A stretch of 36,592 bases of DNA from Rachicladosporium sp. CCFEE 5018 (GCA_002077045.2 KZ111144.1:194909-231500); one strand, 5' to 3'. Positions 21,825-31,806 are shown, numbered from the stretch's first letter. The notes: a model not told the origin generated them from the letters alone. Translations and numbers: made by a program.

Positions 21825-22016
21825 ACTTACTGTGCAGTGAAGGACCTGACGGCGGTAATATACTTCAAGATAGAGAAAGTACTCAAAGTGGTGTCGTCTC
21901 GGTCTCGCTTTGACTCGGCCCGAATTTCCGACGCGACTCACTTTACGCGTCTCGAGTCGACCTCACTTGCACGGCGGTAATCAGATGACAGCAGGGGGCA
22001 GAAGTGTACGACCGTC
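21825..22016. promoter_or_regulatory. 192-bp bidirectional promoter with an MluI cell-cycle box
   Basis: This stretch separates the divergent starts of cofactor D and the Pol delta subunit. ACGCGT lies at 21945-21950, 67 bp before the Pol delta subunit's ATG, with a near match ACGCGA at 21931-21936. ACGCGT is the MCB site read by MBF-type (Mbp1/Res) factors before S phase in yeasts and is common upstream of replication genes. Its use here is inferred from position. Confidence 0.5.
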
Positions 22017-23533
22017 ATGGCCCAAGACTATAGCGAGTATCTCGCGATCAACGTCCTCAATGAGCAGCAAGTCGTAAGTGCGTCTCAAGCTCCTTGCATA
22101 TTTCGGTCACTGACAAGAGGCAGGTGAGCTACCGGACACTCAGTAGAGCGCTGAAGGTTCATGTCAATCTGGCTAAGCAGTAGGAGTGGCAGCAATGATC
22201 AGTACGAGCACAGGCTGACCTCTGCAAAGAATGCTATACGACTTTCACCGCAAGCAGAATGTAAAGAAGCCAAGCTCGGTACATGCCACATACCTCATTA
22301 CAGGCACAAGGGTAGCTCAGTCGACGTCCAAGACAAATGGCATACATAGTCGGGATGGCGAAGATACAGTCATGCGAAGCAGTCCACCCATACCTGGCAG
22401 TTCACCGACCAAGCAGACTGGAGACAGTGACGAGGATGAGGACATACCCACCCGGAGTGTGTTGCTAGTGAGACAGGAACATCTCGAGAAGGCAACAGCA
22501 ACGTTTGAGCACATTGCTGGAAAACATGTTTACAGCTTGCAGCCAGGCAGCTTGAGTGACATTCAGGTATTGTCGGACTGCAATCGCCGGATAGTGTCTA
22601 CCTACGCTGCAGAAGATCCGCTTGTGGCATGGAAGCAGTACGGCACGATACAAGACCCGAATGTGAAACGTCGGAAACAGGGCCAGCGGCCTCCACCACC
22701 TGTGGCGCCACCAGCTGCGAAGTCTGCTGTAAGCAGCAAGCCTGCAGCAACTGCAGGGAAGCCTGCCACACTGGAACGGCAAGCATCACGGGCATCAGAT
22801 GTCTCCATATCCTCCGCGAAAGCCACACCCGAGCCAGATGGTACTGCTAACGCCAAGAAGTCTGCTGCCAGCAAGCCTCCAGCCACGAAACGTCAAAGCT
22901 CTGATATCTTCAAGTCATTTGCCAAGGGCGGCAGTAAGGCCAAGAAGAAGACTCCCGATACTTCGGCCGCGCCGTCGCCAGCACTTGTGCCCGTTGCGGA
23001 TGAGCCGATGGGTGGCATGTCTGATGATGACGCTGATGATACAGTCGAAGACGCTGAGGTTGAAGTACGTGCTGGGTCTGGCAAGCTACGGAAAGACCGT
23101 CAAGCCGAGCTTGAGGCTATGATGGACGCCGAGGACGAGCCTATGGACGACACAGCCGAGTCTGGTATCGACTCGCAGACCGAACCTGGGCCTACGCAGC
23201 AGGTTCAGGCTGCTGAGGAGCTGGCGGAGACGATGACTGTGGAGAACGGCAGGCGCAGAGGAAGGAGGCGAGTGATGAAGAAGAAGACAGTGAAGGACGA
23301 GGAAGGCTACCTTGGTTTGTTGATACACATATTCGCGACCTTTTGCCTGACACAGCTAACAGATTGTAGTAACGAAAGAGGAGACTGTCTGGGAATCCTT
23401 CTCCGAGGATGAGCCTGCGCCGAAGAAGGCAAAGATGGCACCTGCGCCCGCCGTGGCTAAGAGCGGTGCTGCTGCGAAGAAGGCTGGCAAGCCCGGTCAA
23501 GGGAACATTATGTCGTTCTTCGGCAAGAAGTAG
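22017..23533 (+). CDS. POL32: DNA polymerase delta third subunit (Pol32/Cdc27)
   Basis: Four exons, 22017-22073, 22124-22179, 22230-23314 and 23370-23533, give 453 residues. The introns are 50, 50 and 55 nt with CTGAC or CTAAC branch sites. Joined N-terminal exons read YLAINVLNEQQVVSYRTLSR and then LAKQMLYDFHRKQN, the winged-helix-like domain that binds the polymerase delta B-subunit. The middle is disordered and rich in Ala, Lys and Pro, with acidic stretches. The last intron is set by homology: EEGYL continues as VTKEETVWESFSED, a conserved segment. The protein ends QGNIMSFFGKK (443-453), a classical PCNA-binding PIP box (QxxIxxFF) at the extreme C-terminus, as in human p66 and yeast Pol32. 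The subunit supports processive lagging-strand synthesis in the nucleus. Confidence 0.95.
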
Positions 23534-24308
23534 TCTGGTCGATCAAGCCCAAACCCTCGCATCATCTCAGGACATATGCTTAGATCGGGCTATTACAAGC
23601 AGCTACATCTTAAAACCGGGCAGATCGATCGCCGTTGGTCGGTTTTGCACTGGTGCCGCGACGGTCCGATCAACTGCCTTAGCTCTTAGACTGCCGATAC
23701 TGGAGTGATACACAGAGTGCTAACATCCATAGCGAGACCAGCTGGAAGGAAGTGCCGCACGTGGTTGTCGAAGGCGCTCGATAACCGTCGACGTTGGCAT
23801 TGCAGCGAGTGCCTGCCAGAACGCGCGGTGAAGTGTGAGACCACTGGATGGAAAGCTAAGTCGCAGTCTCTCGCTGCGTTTTGCTTGGTGCATGCCACAT
23901 CGTCTGGTTCCTCCCCACCGTTTAGACCGCGCTTTCGAACATGAGCGTGTTCTGTGTTGTGCTGACTTGTCGCTCCTTCGCTCCTTCCTTCTTAGCGTAC
24001 CCTTTTTGAAAGTCATTTCCTCTATACTACAGTTCCTTCACATATCACCACAGCACCCGGCGCGGGCCGCTGCACACATGAAACGCCCCGCCACCTGCTC
24101 GAAGTCGGTCGCTCGTGGTTGGACTATTTGACAGATTCACGATATCACTGGGGCACCAACACCACTCCACCACTTCGATTCTTCCAAAAGTCGCTACTCA
24201 TCACGAGTTACACCACCCCTGCGCACAGCACGTCAGCATCTGTACACGCGTTTCCCCCGAAGGCAGTGCGCCAGGTCAGACACCGAAATACAAACTCCTC
24301 ACACAACC
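23534..24308. other. Intergenic region before family copy A
   Basis: About 775 bp. No supported gene. The final 250 bp are CA- and CT-rich, a likely leader and promoter for copy A. Short frames on both strands lack protein character. Confidence 0.5.
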
Positions 24309-26280
24309 ATGACATACCGCAACCCCTACTCGCAGCTATCCGGCAGTGGACTCGGACAGGAAGGCGGTGATCAACCATACACGCCCTATACTGATCATGG
24401 CGACTCGAGCAGTCTCGTCAATGTCGATACGCTTGTTCCGCCAAATCAGAATGCTTCTTTCGACTCCGCTTATGATTTCTCCTCACTGCGCACAGCGCCC
24501 CTAGACAATACTGCTGTCCGTCGGCCACCAGTCACTGGTACTCGTAAGTTTTGACCTTGTTCTCCGTATAGTAGTGAATGCTGACACTCGACAAAGGGCG
24601 CAATGCTCTTCGTGCACCGCAGACTTTCGACGTTTCGAATGTTACCTATCCAGGCTACGAGCAGTGGCTTACAGTCCGCAGCTATGATCCGTATAACCTA
24701 GGGTCTGCCATCGAGAGTGGTCGTCTTGATCAAGCGGCACCGCAGACCTTTAATTCCATCAACGACATCAACCCCATCAACCCTCAAGTCGCGCCACCGA
24801 CGTCTACGCTCTCCAACGGCAGGTACAACCACTCTCACTCCGGGCTATCCGCATTCACTGCCCTCAACGGTGCTGGTCTTCTTCCTCAAGCTGTGGCCCC
24901 GAACTCCGCCTTTCAAAACAACAATCATCACTATCCTCGAGTCGCGCCGCCCACTGTCTCTCCTTCGCACGGCTATCACGACGCTCGCAATCCGCCGCTT
25001 CTTATCTCTTACTCGAAGAAGAGCGAAGTCGGTTACCCAGGCGCAACACATGTGCAGACTCCTTTCGACGACAGATCGACAAAGAACAGTCACCAATACG
25101 CATCCGCGGACACCTTCGGCGACCTCTGTCCGGCTGAGATGTTATCGAGCCACGATATGAACATGATGCGTCCTTCCATGAGAACTCCGCGCGGGTCGAT
25201 GGTATCTCAGCCCAGTGGGCGAGCCATGAGGAGTCAGAAGGATCGTACAGTCACGATGGCTCCTTCAGATCCTGAGCTCGTTGATGGCGATCGATCGTAC
25301 ACGGGGGGAAAACGTAAGAAAGCTACCCTGTACGACGATGAGGATAGCGAGGCGACTATCAAGAAGTCAAGGCCAACAAAAGGCGCAAAGCGGCCACCGG
25401 AAAGGTCGACTCGGCGTACAGCACGCCAGCTGAGAAGCGTACTACGAGATCCAAAGGCAAGATCGCCATGCCGACCGAGATCGACGATGCAGAGGAGTCC
25501 GATGCTTTTGCGTACAGTACCACCCCTGCAGACGGTGCACGTGCGAGCAAGAAAGCGCGCGAGAAGCGACTGGCTTCCACCGACGACGCAGCCCAAGCCT
25601 CCAACCCGCAGTGGCCGGCAATCGACACCAACATCACGTCCACTCTATCCCTTGCTGATGCCAGTAAGTTTGCCACTTACATCAGCCCACTTCAGATCGT
25701 TGGCAGGGACGACTGGGTGGCCGTCAAGGCGGACAAGATCAATGGTATCAAGGCTTTGATGGACGCGTTCAACGTTCCTCTTCCTACCGAGCCGCCATCG
25801 AAGGAGAATAAGCCATTTCCCGAGGAGATGAAGCCGTTGTGGCTGCACAATCAAACGATCGCGTACAACGCCAACATGAAGTCAATCACCACACACCCTC
25901 ACAGCCGCTTCCTGGAGAGCTGCTGCACCGTAGCGTGGTACATGTTGATCGAGGCTCACAATACCGATGCGAATCCTAACGCTGGACCGCGCCAGTGTGG
26001 CACTATGACGGTGAACACGAAGATGAAGTGTTCGGTCCGCTTGCAGGCCATGGTGGATGCGATTGCTGGCGGTGCTTTGGTTCGTCAAGATGTTACGACT
26101 GGTCAGCGGATTCCGGACTTTGTTGCGAACCCCACGGCATTTGCGTCCAAGAAGACAGTAAACCAGTAGATGTCATCGCTACCTCGATTCGCGAGGCTCA
26201 TTGCTAACATGTTTCACAGGCGCAACAACGCTGGCAGAAAGGAGAAATTTCGAGACCTCATCAAGAAGCGTAAGTCTTAG
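24309..26280 (+). CDS. Unknown tandem-family protein, copy A (most intact)
   Basis: Exon 1 is 24309-24543; a 53-nt intron (GTAAGT, CTGAC, AAAG) leads to exon 2 at 24597. The frame must change between about 25314 and 25421. Intron 25314-25363 (good GTAAGA donor, weak CAAG acceptor) gives 604 residues; intron 25366-25421 (weak GTCAAG donor, good TACAG acceptor) gives 602. The last intron (26166-26219; CTAAC branch, CACAG) joins KKTVNQ to RNNAGRKEKFRDLIKKRKS. Residues 1-300 are disordered and rich in Ser, Pro, Asn and Tyr; a Lys/Arg-rich part follows. The last 171 residues form the domain shared with copies B and C: DWVAVK..KI...LMDAFN.P, then W, then EAH, GPR, KCS and RIPDFVANPTAF. Basic patches hint at a nuclear protein. 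I do not recognise the family and assign no function. Confidence 0.7.
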
Positions 26281-27173
26281 AGCGCGAGAGCTAATGCGCT
26301 GGAGGAGGTGGCAGAGGAGGCAAATGCTGTCGAGTCATGAAAATTGCTGGACATGAGGCGATGCTCAGAATCCATGGCATTGAGGCATGAGCGAGAGGCT
26401 TGGCAACGGAGTTTCTTCGGAAGGTTCGGGCCTGCAAGTGAACTTCATGATGAGCGGTCTGTCACCGTTAATCGTTGAGACGCGGTCCAGCGTTGCGGCG
26501 GGGTCAGTAATGCGACGAAAGCATCGGGTGTCTTGAGGTCTGAAACATGAGGCAGGCTGGCGACACGATCTGCAGGCAGATGAAGAACTTACTGCTGCAT
26601 GCTGTCCAACTACGCCTTCTTCACAATGGTTGATGAAGACGTGAGGTCTTTGTTATAGACAGCAGAGCGTGAAAGGAATGGACAGGGCGTATTTCTGATG
26701 AGTCGCATTTGGATGTGTGCGGTTTGCGGCCTGGGCCATTGGAACAAAGGGAGTACCGCACTTGTCTCTGTCTCATTTTTATTAACACCCTTCTTCTTCT
26801 CGCAACTATCACAATGCGCAATATGGCGCTTCATGTAGAAGAGTAGCACAAGTATGATTCTGAAGATGTAAGGGCCGGCCACGTGACAGGCTGTAGGCAG
26901 ACCTGGCTACTGTCTTTGCCCCTTGTTCTTTCCTCTCCTCTTGTATACACACTTCGTGTTCACATATCATGACACTAACGCAGCGGCCCGCGGAGATCTC
27001 TGCGGTTGTCGAGTCGACTGGCACATGGAAAGATCTAGGAGTCAGGTCGAAGCCGCGACTTCGCATCGGCCAGCAATATCACTCAACCTCGAACTTCCGC
27101 ACATCGGTCAACAAGCACGATATCCTATTCATGTCCCATCGATCTCCACACACGCACTCGAAGATCTCCCATC
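26281..27173. other. Intergenic region between copies A and B
   Basis: About 890 bp. No supported gene. A perfect GTAAGT lies inside the last codons of copy A (26271-26276), so a further 3' exon cannot be excluded, though none is evident. CT-rich tracts near 26790-26810 and 26920-26945 look like the leader region of copy B. Confidence 0.45.
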
Positions 27174-28823
27174 ATGGACGAGATGGACGAGTTCTTTGAC
27201 TTCGCCGGATACGATGCTGATCTCGAAGCAATTACACCCACTGCGACCAGCATCCCTACTTTTACCAGCACCAATGACAGTCCGCCCGAATCCGACAAGT
27301 GTAAGAACCTTTCGGCCAGTACAATAAGCACAATGATAGTCGACCCGCATCTCGCGACACACGAGGTTATCAGCGCATATCTAGCAGAGCGCGACAACAA
27401 CGAGCAGCGTCAAGCACAGCACAGTCCTTTCGCCGCTTCTCGTACGTCTCCTGCCAGCGTTCCTTCCCAGAGGCAGGCCAAGCCACGCTACTCGACGTCA
27501 CGAGAAGACCATCAGAGTATCACGCAAATCGCGCATTCTACGCCTTGTCATTCATCCTTCACCGCCGCTTCGCAAACGCAGGGACCTCCGTTCAACGGCC
27601 TTGGATTTTTACGGAGCAGCCACACCAACTTCGACGACGATGAATCTCAAACCTACACCGATGCGGCATCTCCAGTCGGTGCTTGCCGATCACGTCACAG
27701 TATACAAATCAACGAAGACGGATCTATACCAGACATCAGCACACGCTCGACTCGTCCAGAGAACTCCGTGTTCGGAGCAAACAAGTCTTCTCCCCACAAC
27801 AGGAATCAACCGCCTTGGACGGTCATGAACTCTCACGAGTCTGTCAAACAGTGGATCGATAACGCCGAAGCTGGAGCGTCGAGATTGCTTATCTCCTCAC
27901 CGATGAGGGGAGCTGAGTTAGAGGAGTCTGCTAGAAAGTGGAAGCGTGCCTCGTGGGATGATGGCGATCAGGAGAATGAGGGCGTGGAGTTGCCCGAATT
28001 GGCCAACATGTCACACGTCAAGCACGGCGACGACGGTGATGACTTGCAATTGACGAATCGCGAATTCCCAGCTCCAACTCCAAGGTCGAAGCCTATCCGC
28101 AAGTTGAAGAAGGCCGCAAAGCAGAGCACCACTCCCACAACGCTAGGCGTCGGTACCAGCGGCTTGTCGGCATCCAGACAAGGCGGTATGATCGGATCTC
28201 AATCGCTCGTATCGTGGGGTACCCTTACCATGCAGCCGCCGGCACATCTTCACAACCCACCTGCAGCGATCCCTCGCAATGCTACTCTACCTCCGATCAT
28301 CACCACGATGCATCCTGCCATGACGCTTGGAGACGCGACCCGCACCGTCATCAAGAAGCAGAGCCTACAGTTGACCGAAGCAGGTGACGTTGTCAATGTC
28401 AAGATCAACAAGGATCATCACATACACCGCATAATGCAGGCGTTCAATGCTCCTTGGCGCACTACTACGAACAGTCGCAAGTCCACACCCCAGCTGCAGA
28501 CCGCATGGGATAACTGGCAAGATACCACCTGTACCCGCGTGTCCAACGCCATAATCTCACGTCGCAACCCGCAGCTGCTGCAAGCCGCCGCGACCGTCCT
28601 TATGTATGTCATTTACGAGGCGCACGAAGTGACGGCCACGAACTCCCATCCTGGACCGCGAGTCGTCGGGAGCGCGAAGGTCAATCGCACTCTGAAGTGC
28701 TCTGATCGCGTGGAGGGCATTATTTGGGGCATTGCAGACATCGGTCAGGTAAGGGAGGATGTGCTGACGCAGACTCGCCTCCCTGACTTTGTGGCGGATC
28801 CCACTGCATTTGTGGCCAAGTAG
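27174..28823 (+). CDS. Unknown tandem-family protein, copy B (C-terminus shortened by a TAG)
   Basis: Single open exon of 549 codons from ATG at 27174 (MDEMDEFFDFAGYDAD) to TAG at 28821-28823. Residues 1-400 look disordered: Ser/Thr/Pro/Gln-rich, then a stretch RKWKRASWDDGDQENEG that may correspond to KKATLYDDEDSE in copy A, then a basic SKPIRKLKKAAKQ. The shared domain is at 405-549: DVVNVK..K...I..IMQAFN.P aligns with copy A without gaps for 23 residues, followed by W, LLQAAATVLMYVIYEAH, GPR, VN, LKCS.R and RLPDFVADPTAFVAK. The stop replaces the second Lys of the KK pair found in copies A and C. Beyond it, the family's last intron and exon are still recognisable, so the protein lacks about 12 residues of its ancestral end. 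Function unknown. Confidence 0.72.
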   Translation: MDEMDEFFDFAGYDADLEAITPTATSIPTFTSTNDSPPESDKCKNLSASTISTMIVDPHLATHEVISAYLAERDNNEQRQAQHSPFAASRTSPASVPSQRQAKPRYSTSREDHQSITQIAHSTPCHSSFTAASQTQGPPFNGLGFLRSSHTNFDDDESQTYTDAASPVGACRSRHSIQINEDGSIPDISTRSTRPENSVFGANKSSPHNRNQPPWTVMNSHESVKQWIDNAEAGASRLLISSPMRGAELEESARKWKRASWDDGDQENEGVELPELANMSHVKHGDDGDDLQLTNREFPAPTPRSKPIRKLKKAAKQSTTPTTLGVGTSGLSASRQGGMIGSQSLVSWGTLTMQPPAHLHNPPAAIPRNATLPPIITTMHPAMTLGDATRTVIKKQSLQLTEAGDVVNVKINKDHHIHRIMQAFNAPWRTTTNSRKSTPQLQTAWDNWQDTTCTRVSNAIISRRNPQLLQAAATVLMYVIYEAHEVTATNSHPGPRVVGSAKVNRTLKCSDRVEGIIWGIADIGQVREDVLTQTRLPDFVADPTAFVAK

Positions 28824-28920
28824 GGTGCCAATCAGTAAGTCCATTGAGTGTCTCTGTTTATCGAGGCTCCCACTGACGCTGGTGATGTACAGGGTGAACA
28901 ACGAATCGAAGAAACGATGA
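28824..28920 (+). other. Remnant of the last intron and exon of copy B, behind its stop
   Basis: After the TAG the frame continues as Gly-Ala-Asn-Gln to a GTAAGT donor. A 58-nt intron (28835-28892, CTGAC branch, TACAG acceptor) follows, then VNNESKKR and a TGA at 28918-28920. Copy A has KTVNQ, the same intron position and phase, then RNNAGRK. The match shows that the stop in copy B was gained after duplication. Confidence 0.65.
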
Positions 28921-29661
28921 TGTGGCATCTTGCAAGCAGGGGAGATGGTAGAGCGGAGCGCGCTTTTGATCACACATGGAACTCCTGAAGTGTTGTAGAT
29001 GGGCCGTGCGAGTGTAGTGTCGGGGACTTCGATGAGAGGCTTCTGGGGGATGTTGAAGGGCGTAATCGTACTAGCCGTGCGTTTCTGAGGCTACGAGAGG
29101 CTGTTCGATCGGACTGTCCAGGCGAATTTGAAGAGGTGCTCGACACGGCCATAACTGTACTGTGGAAGAGGTGACAGCTGACTGCAGGCGGCCTCCGAGA
29201 CACAGTGCGATGCTAAGATTAATGGAAGGCTGCTTGGATTGGGCAGCGAAGGTGTGCGAGAAACTGCGGTAGACTTGGCACAACGAGCTCGCAAACAAAC
29301 ATGTACCGTGACAGATGATGTGATTTCCTCATCATTGCGAAGTCTCGTAGGCTTTCCTGCCATGATACTGTTCGAACCCCCTGTCAACAGCGGTCTCTGC
29401 AGTGAAGGCTACTCGTGCGCTGCGGGAAGCGTCTCTTGGCTCAGCATCGGTGAGAGTGAATCGTCGTTGCACTGCTGGCTTCAACTCGCTACTTCCAAGA
29501 TGTAGACGAATTCCTTGAAGCCAGTCTGCCTTTTCAGCCGTATCTAGAGCACGCAAGACAGCTTCGCAGCCTCTTAGATATGACCAGCTTCTGACTCTAT
29601 TGTCTGCACCTCCATCATTCCTCCTTTACTCACTGCTCATTTGCGCAGCGGACGTCTCGGA
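28921..29661. other. Intergenic region between copies B and C
   Basis: About 740 bp without a supported gene. Chance frames up to 98 codons occur on both strands. I see no repeat linking it to the other spacers by eye. Confidence 0.45.
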
Positions 29662-31084
29662 ATGACGAGCCCGGATTTGATCGACAACAACTTTCATGAT
29701 TGCGACTCAGCGGACGCTGGACAAAGCCGTGGTCCAGAAATGAACCTAACGCCCGCTCGAACACAGTGGCTACCTCCAGGTCTGGGCTTCAACACACAGA
29801 TTGCAGTGCCTGCAGACATAGTCTCAAGTTTGTACGCCTCTGCCAGCCAGCGTCCCAATATCGAGCCAGTGAGCGATGGGTAGCAGCTTCCACAGCTCGT
29901 AGAAGACACTGATGATACTCAGCCTGAAGCTTCACTCAACCCGCACCGCTTTCCCGCAACCGCTCTAGTTGATACGTCTGCTAATGATCTCTTAGCTCCA
30001 GGTATAGCTGCGGGCGCCCGCCATGGTCCAGGTAATAGTGGGCAGATCGACCAAACACTTGTGCCCAGCTTATCAGCACCACTCCAGCAAGCTCAAGATC
30101 AATTAAAAGGGACTTCAATAGCATCAGACTTGCCAGCATTCCTCTCGACAGCCCCGAATGCAACAGCATCAGTCCCTGTAGCGCACCCCGCCAGCTGGCG
30201 TACGTAGTTGTCAGGTGCCGGCGCAGCAGACTCTTTGCAGGACGCCACACGACAAGACAGTGCTGAGGCGCTTCTCCGGGCCTGCTCTTACCCATGCTAC
30301 AGATTCGATCGCCGCCCAAGCAGCTGGCGGCGACGATGCATTGCAAGATCCGACGGACGACCCAGCTCCCAGCAAGGCCTGGCAGAAACGTTCCAGTGAT
30401 ACCCTGGGTAAAGCTCGCAAGCCCAAGCAAGACAAACGGACGCCTTAGCAGCAACGTAGCGATGCGTTGCTTCTGCAGGCCGTATGTACCACACTCTTCC
30501 GGATGGTGGTTTCAGCGCACGACACCATAGTTGATGTCAACGCAGACATCCGTGATGGTGGCGCTGGCCTGGACCCGGACCTGGAGCTGACGTGTGTTGC
30601 GCGTTTTGAGGCGATCATCGAGGCGACATATTGTCTTGCTATTGTTCGGCATGACGTGATTATGGGACGCAATTTGCATTCGTTGGTTGGGAATCCCAAG
30701 GAGTTCGCAGCTAAGAAGGTGTCCAACAAGTAAGCTTGAATGTGCTGATCAGGCGGGCCTGCTCGTGCGCGGATCAACTAATAAATTGATAGACGTGGCA
30801 ATGAAATAAGAAAGCCAAAATACCGAAGCTTGGTCAATCAGTCGAAAGTAGTCGATGACGTCGAGTCAGAGACGCAGCGCGCTATCGACGCGGATGGTAA
30901 TGCGTCGAACAACAGCGGTGTCGGGGCGGACCTACAGACCCTACAGGCCGAATGTGACGCGCTTCCTTCTGCAGGCGAGGGTGAATATCGAGAACGGGAA
31001 GTTAAAGGTAATGGCGGAGGAGAACATAGCGAAGGTGACTCTGACAAAGAGGATGAAGGAGATGACGGGGATGTAGTGGGTTGA
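29662..31084 (+). pseudogene. Unknown tandem-family member, copy C (probably decayed)
   Basis: From ATG at 29662 one frame runs on, interrupted by TAGs at 29881 and 30205 and a frame change near 30260. Two plausible introns, 29869-29922 (GTGAGC, CTGAT, CTCAG) and 30200-30260 (GTACGT, ACAG), remove both and correct the frame. A TAG at 30446-30448 remains; no GT..AG pair I can find removes it while keeping the downstream frame. Behind it, the second half of the shared domain is intact: 68 residues from SAHD to FAAK align with copy B without a gap. The first half (VK, AFN and Trp positions) is missing. The last intron (30730-30792, ACTAAT branch) is at the family position and joins KKVSNK to RGNEIRKPKYRSL. 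An acidic Gly/Glu/Asp-rich tail absent from A and B then runs to 31084. Confidence 0.55.
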
Positions 31085-31711
31085 GGAAGGGACAGGGTCT
31101 GTATCGGGCCAGTACCGTCTTCGGCCAACAGAACAGCGTAGTCTCGCATCGTCAGCGGTGGCGCCCATGTGATGAATACCTCAGGATGGCAAATACAGAT
31201 AAGATGAAGGTTGCGTCGAGTAGCCTAGGGTATTTGATACTGAAGTGATGTGTCACGATGAATCCGTCCGACACTTGTCCAAGATCTTGGTGGGTCTTGC
31301 AAACTTCTCCGGATTTCGCAACCTCAACGCCGTCAACGTCTTGTCTTCTGCGCTTTGGGTCTCTCGATTATGGCAAGAAAGTAGATGAAGAGGTTCACGT
31401 GCACGAGGACCTACGTTGGACAATAGGAGACAAGTCTTGGCGTCGGAGATATCTCGGGACGACATCCAACGTCACCTGCTCAAGACAGCACGTGACAATG
31501 CCTGATATACCGCGAATTACCGTTGTGGGGCGATGCTTTGCATCTACGATCGATTGTACGTAACTGCTCCTCACCTCGCCAATCTGACGGCATCCCTGGG
31601 CGTCAGATTGGCAGTGTCACCAGCCCTTGGGGTGCAGGGCCGCGGGAGCCCCGGAATTCGCTCTGATATCATTACATTATTTTTTATTCTCTCGGATGCT
31701 TTTCTCAGGTC
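31085..31711. other. Intergenic region upstream of the tRNA gene
   Basis: About 630 bp with no supported gene. It contains a perfect inverted repeat (31578-31612) and a GC-rich stretch around 31620-31655, followed by an AT-rich run just before the tRNA, as is common upstream of Pol III genes. Confidence 0.5.
31578..31612. repeat. Perfect 12-bp inverted repeat with an 11-nt loop
   Basis: GCCAATCTGACG at 31578-31589 and its exact reverse complement CGTCAGATTGGC at 31601-31612 are separated by 11 bases. The pairing does not extend outwards. It lies about 100 bp upstream of the tRNA-Gln gene. It contains a CCAAT word on one arm and ATTGG on the other. Confidence 0.8.
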
Positions 31712-31796
31712 GGTTGATTAGTGTAGTGGTTATCACTCCAGATTTTGAAATACAGTTTAGCTTCTGGTAACCCCGGTTCGAGCCCGGGATCGACCT
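31712..31796 (+). tRNA. tRNA-Gln (anticodon UUG) with a 13-nt intron
   Basis: The acceptor arms GGTTGAT (31712-31718) and ATCGACC (31789-31795) pair with one G-T wobble; the discriminator is T. The D arm GTGT..TCAC, anticodon stem CCAGA/TCTGG and T stem CCCGG/CCGGG are all complete. The anticodon TTG is at 31745-31747. A 13-base intron (31749-31761) follows position 37, the standard place for nuclear tRNA introns. The body closely resembles the yeast tRNA-Gln(UUG) as I remember it. The B box GGTTCGAGCCC is intact. Confidence 0.95.
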
Positions 31797-31802
31797 CATT
31801 CG

Positions 31803-31806
31803 TTTT
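31803..31806 (+). terminator. RNA polymerase III terminator (TTTT)
   Basis: A run of four T residues starts seven bases after the mature tRNA end, the usual distance for a Pol III stop. Confidence 0.7.

Noticed and set aside
29881..30448. Repeat-induced point mutation as the cause of the TAG codons in copy C
   Set aside because: Two of the three TAGs fit inside plausible introns, and the remaining one plus the A-to-T type change in copy B are too few to show a C-to-T bias. A dinucleotide count would be needed.
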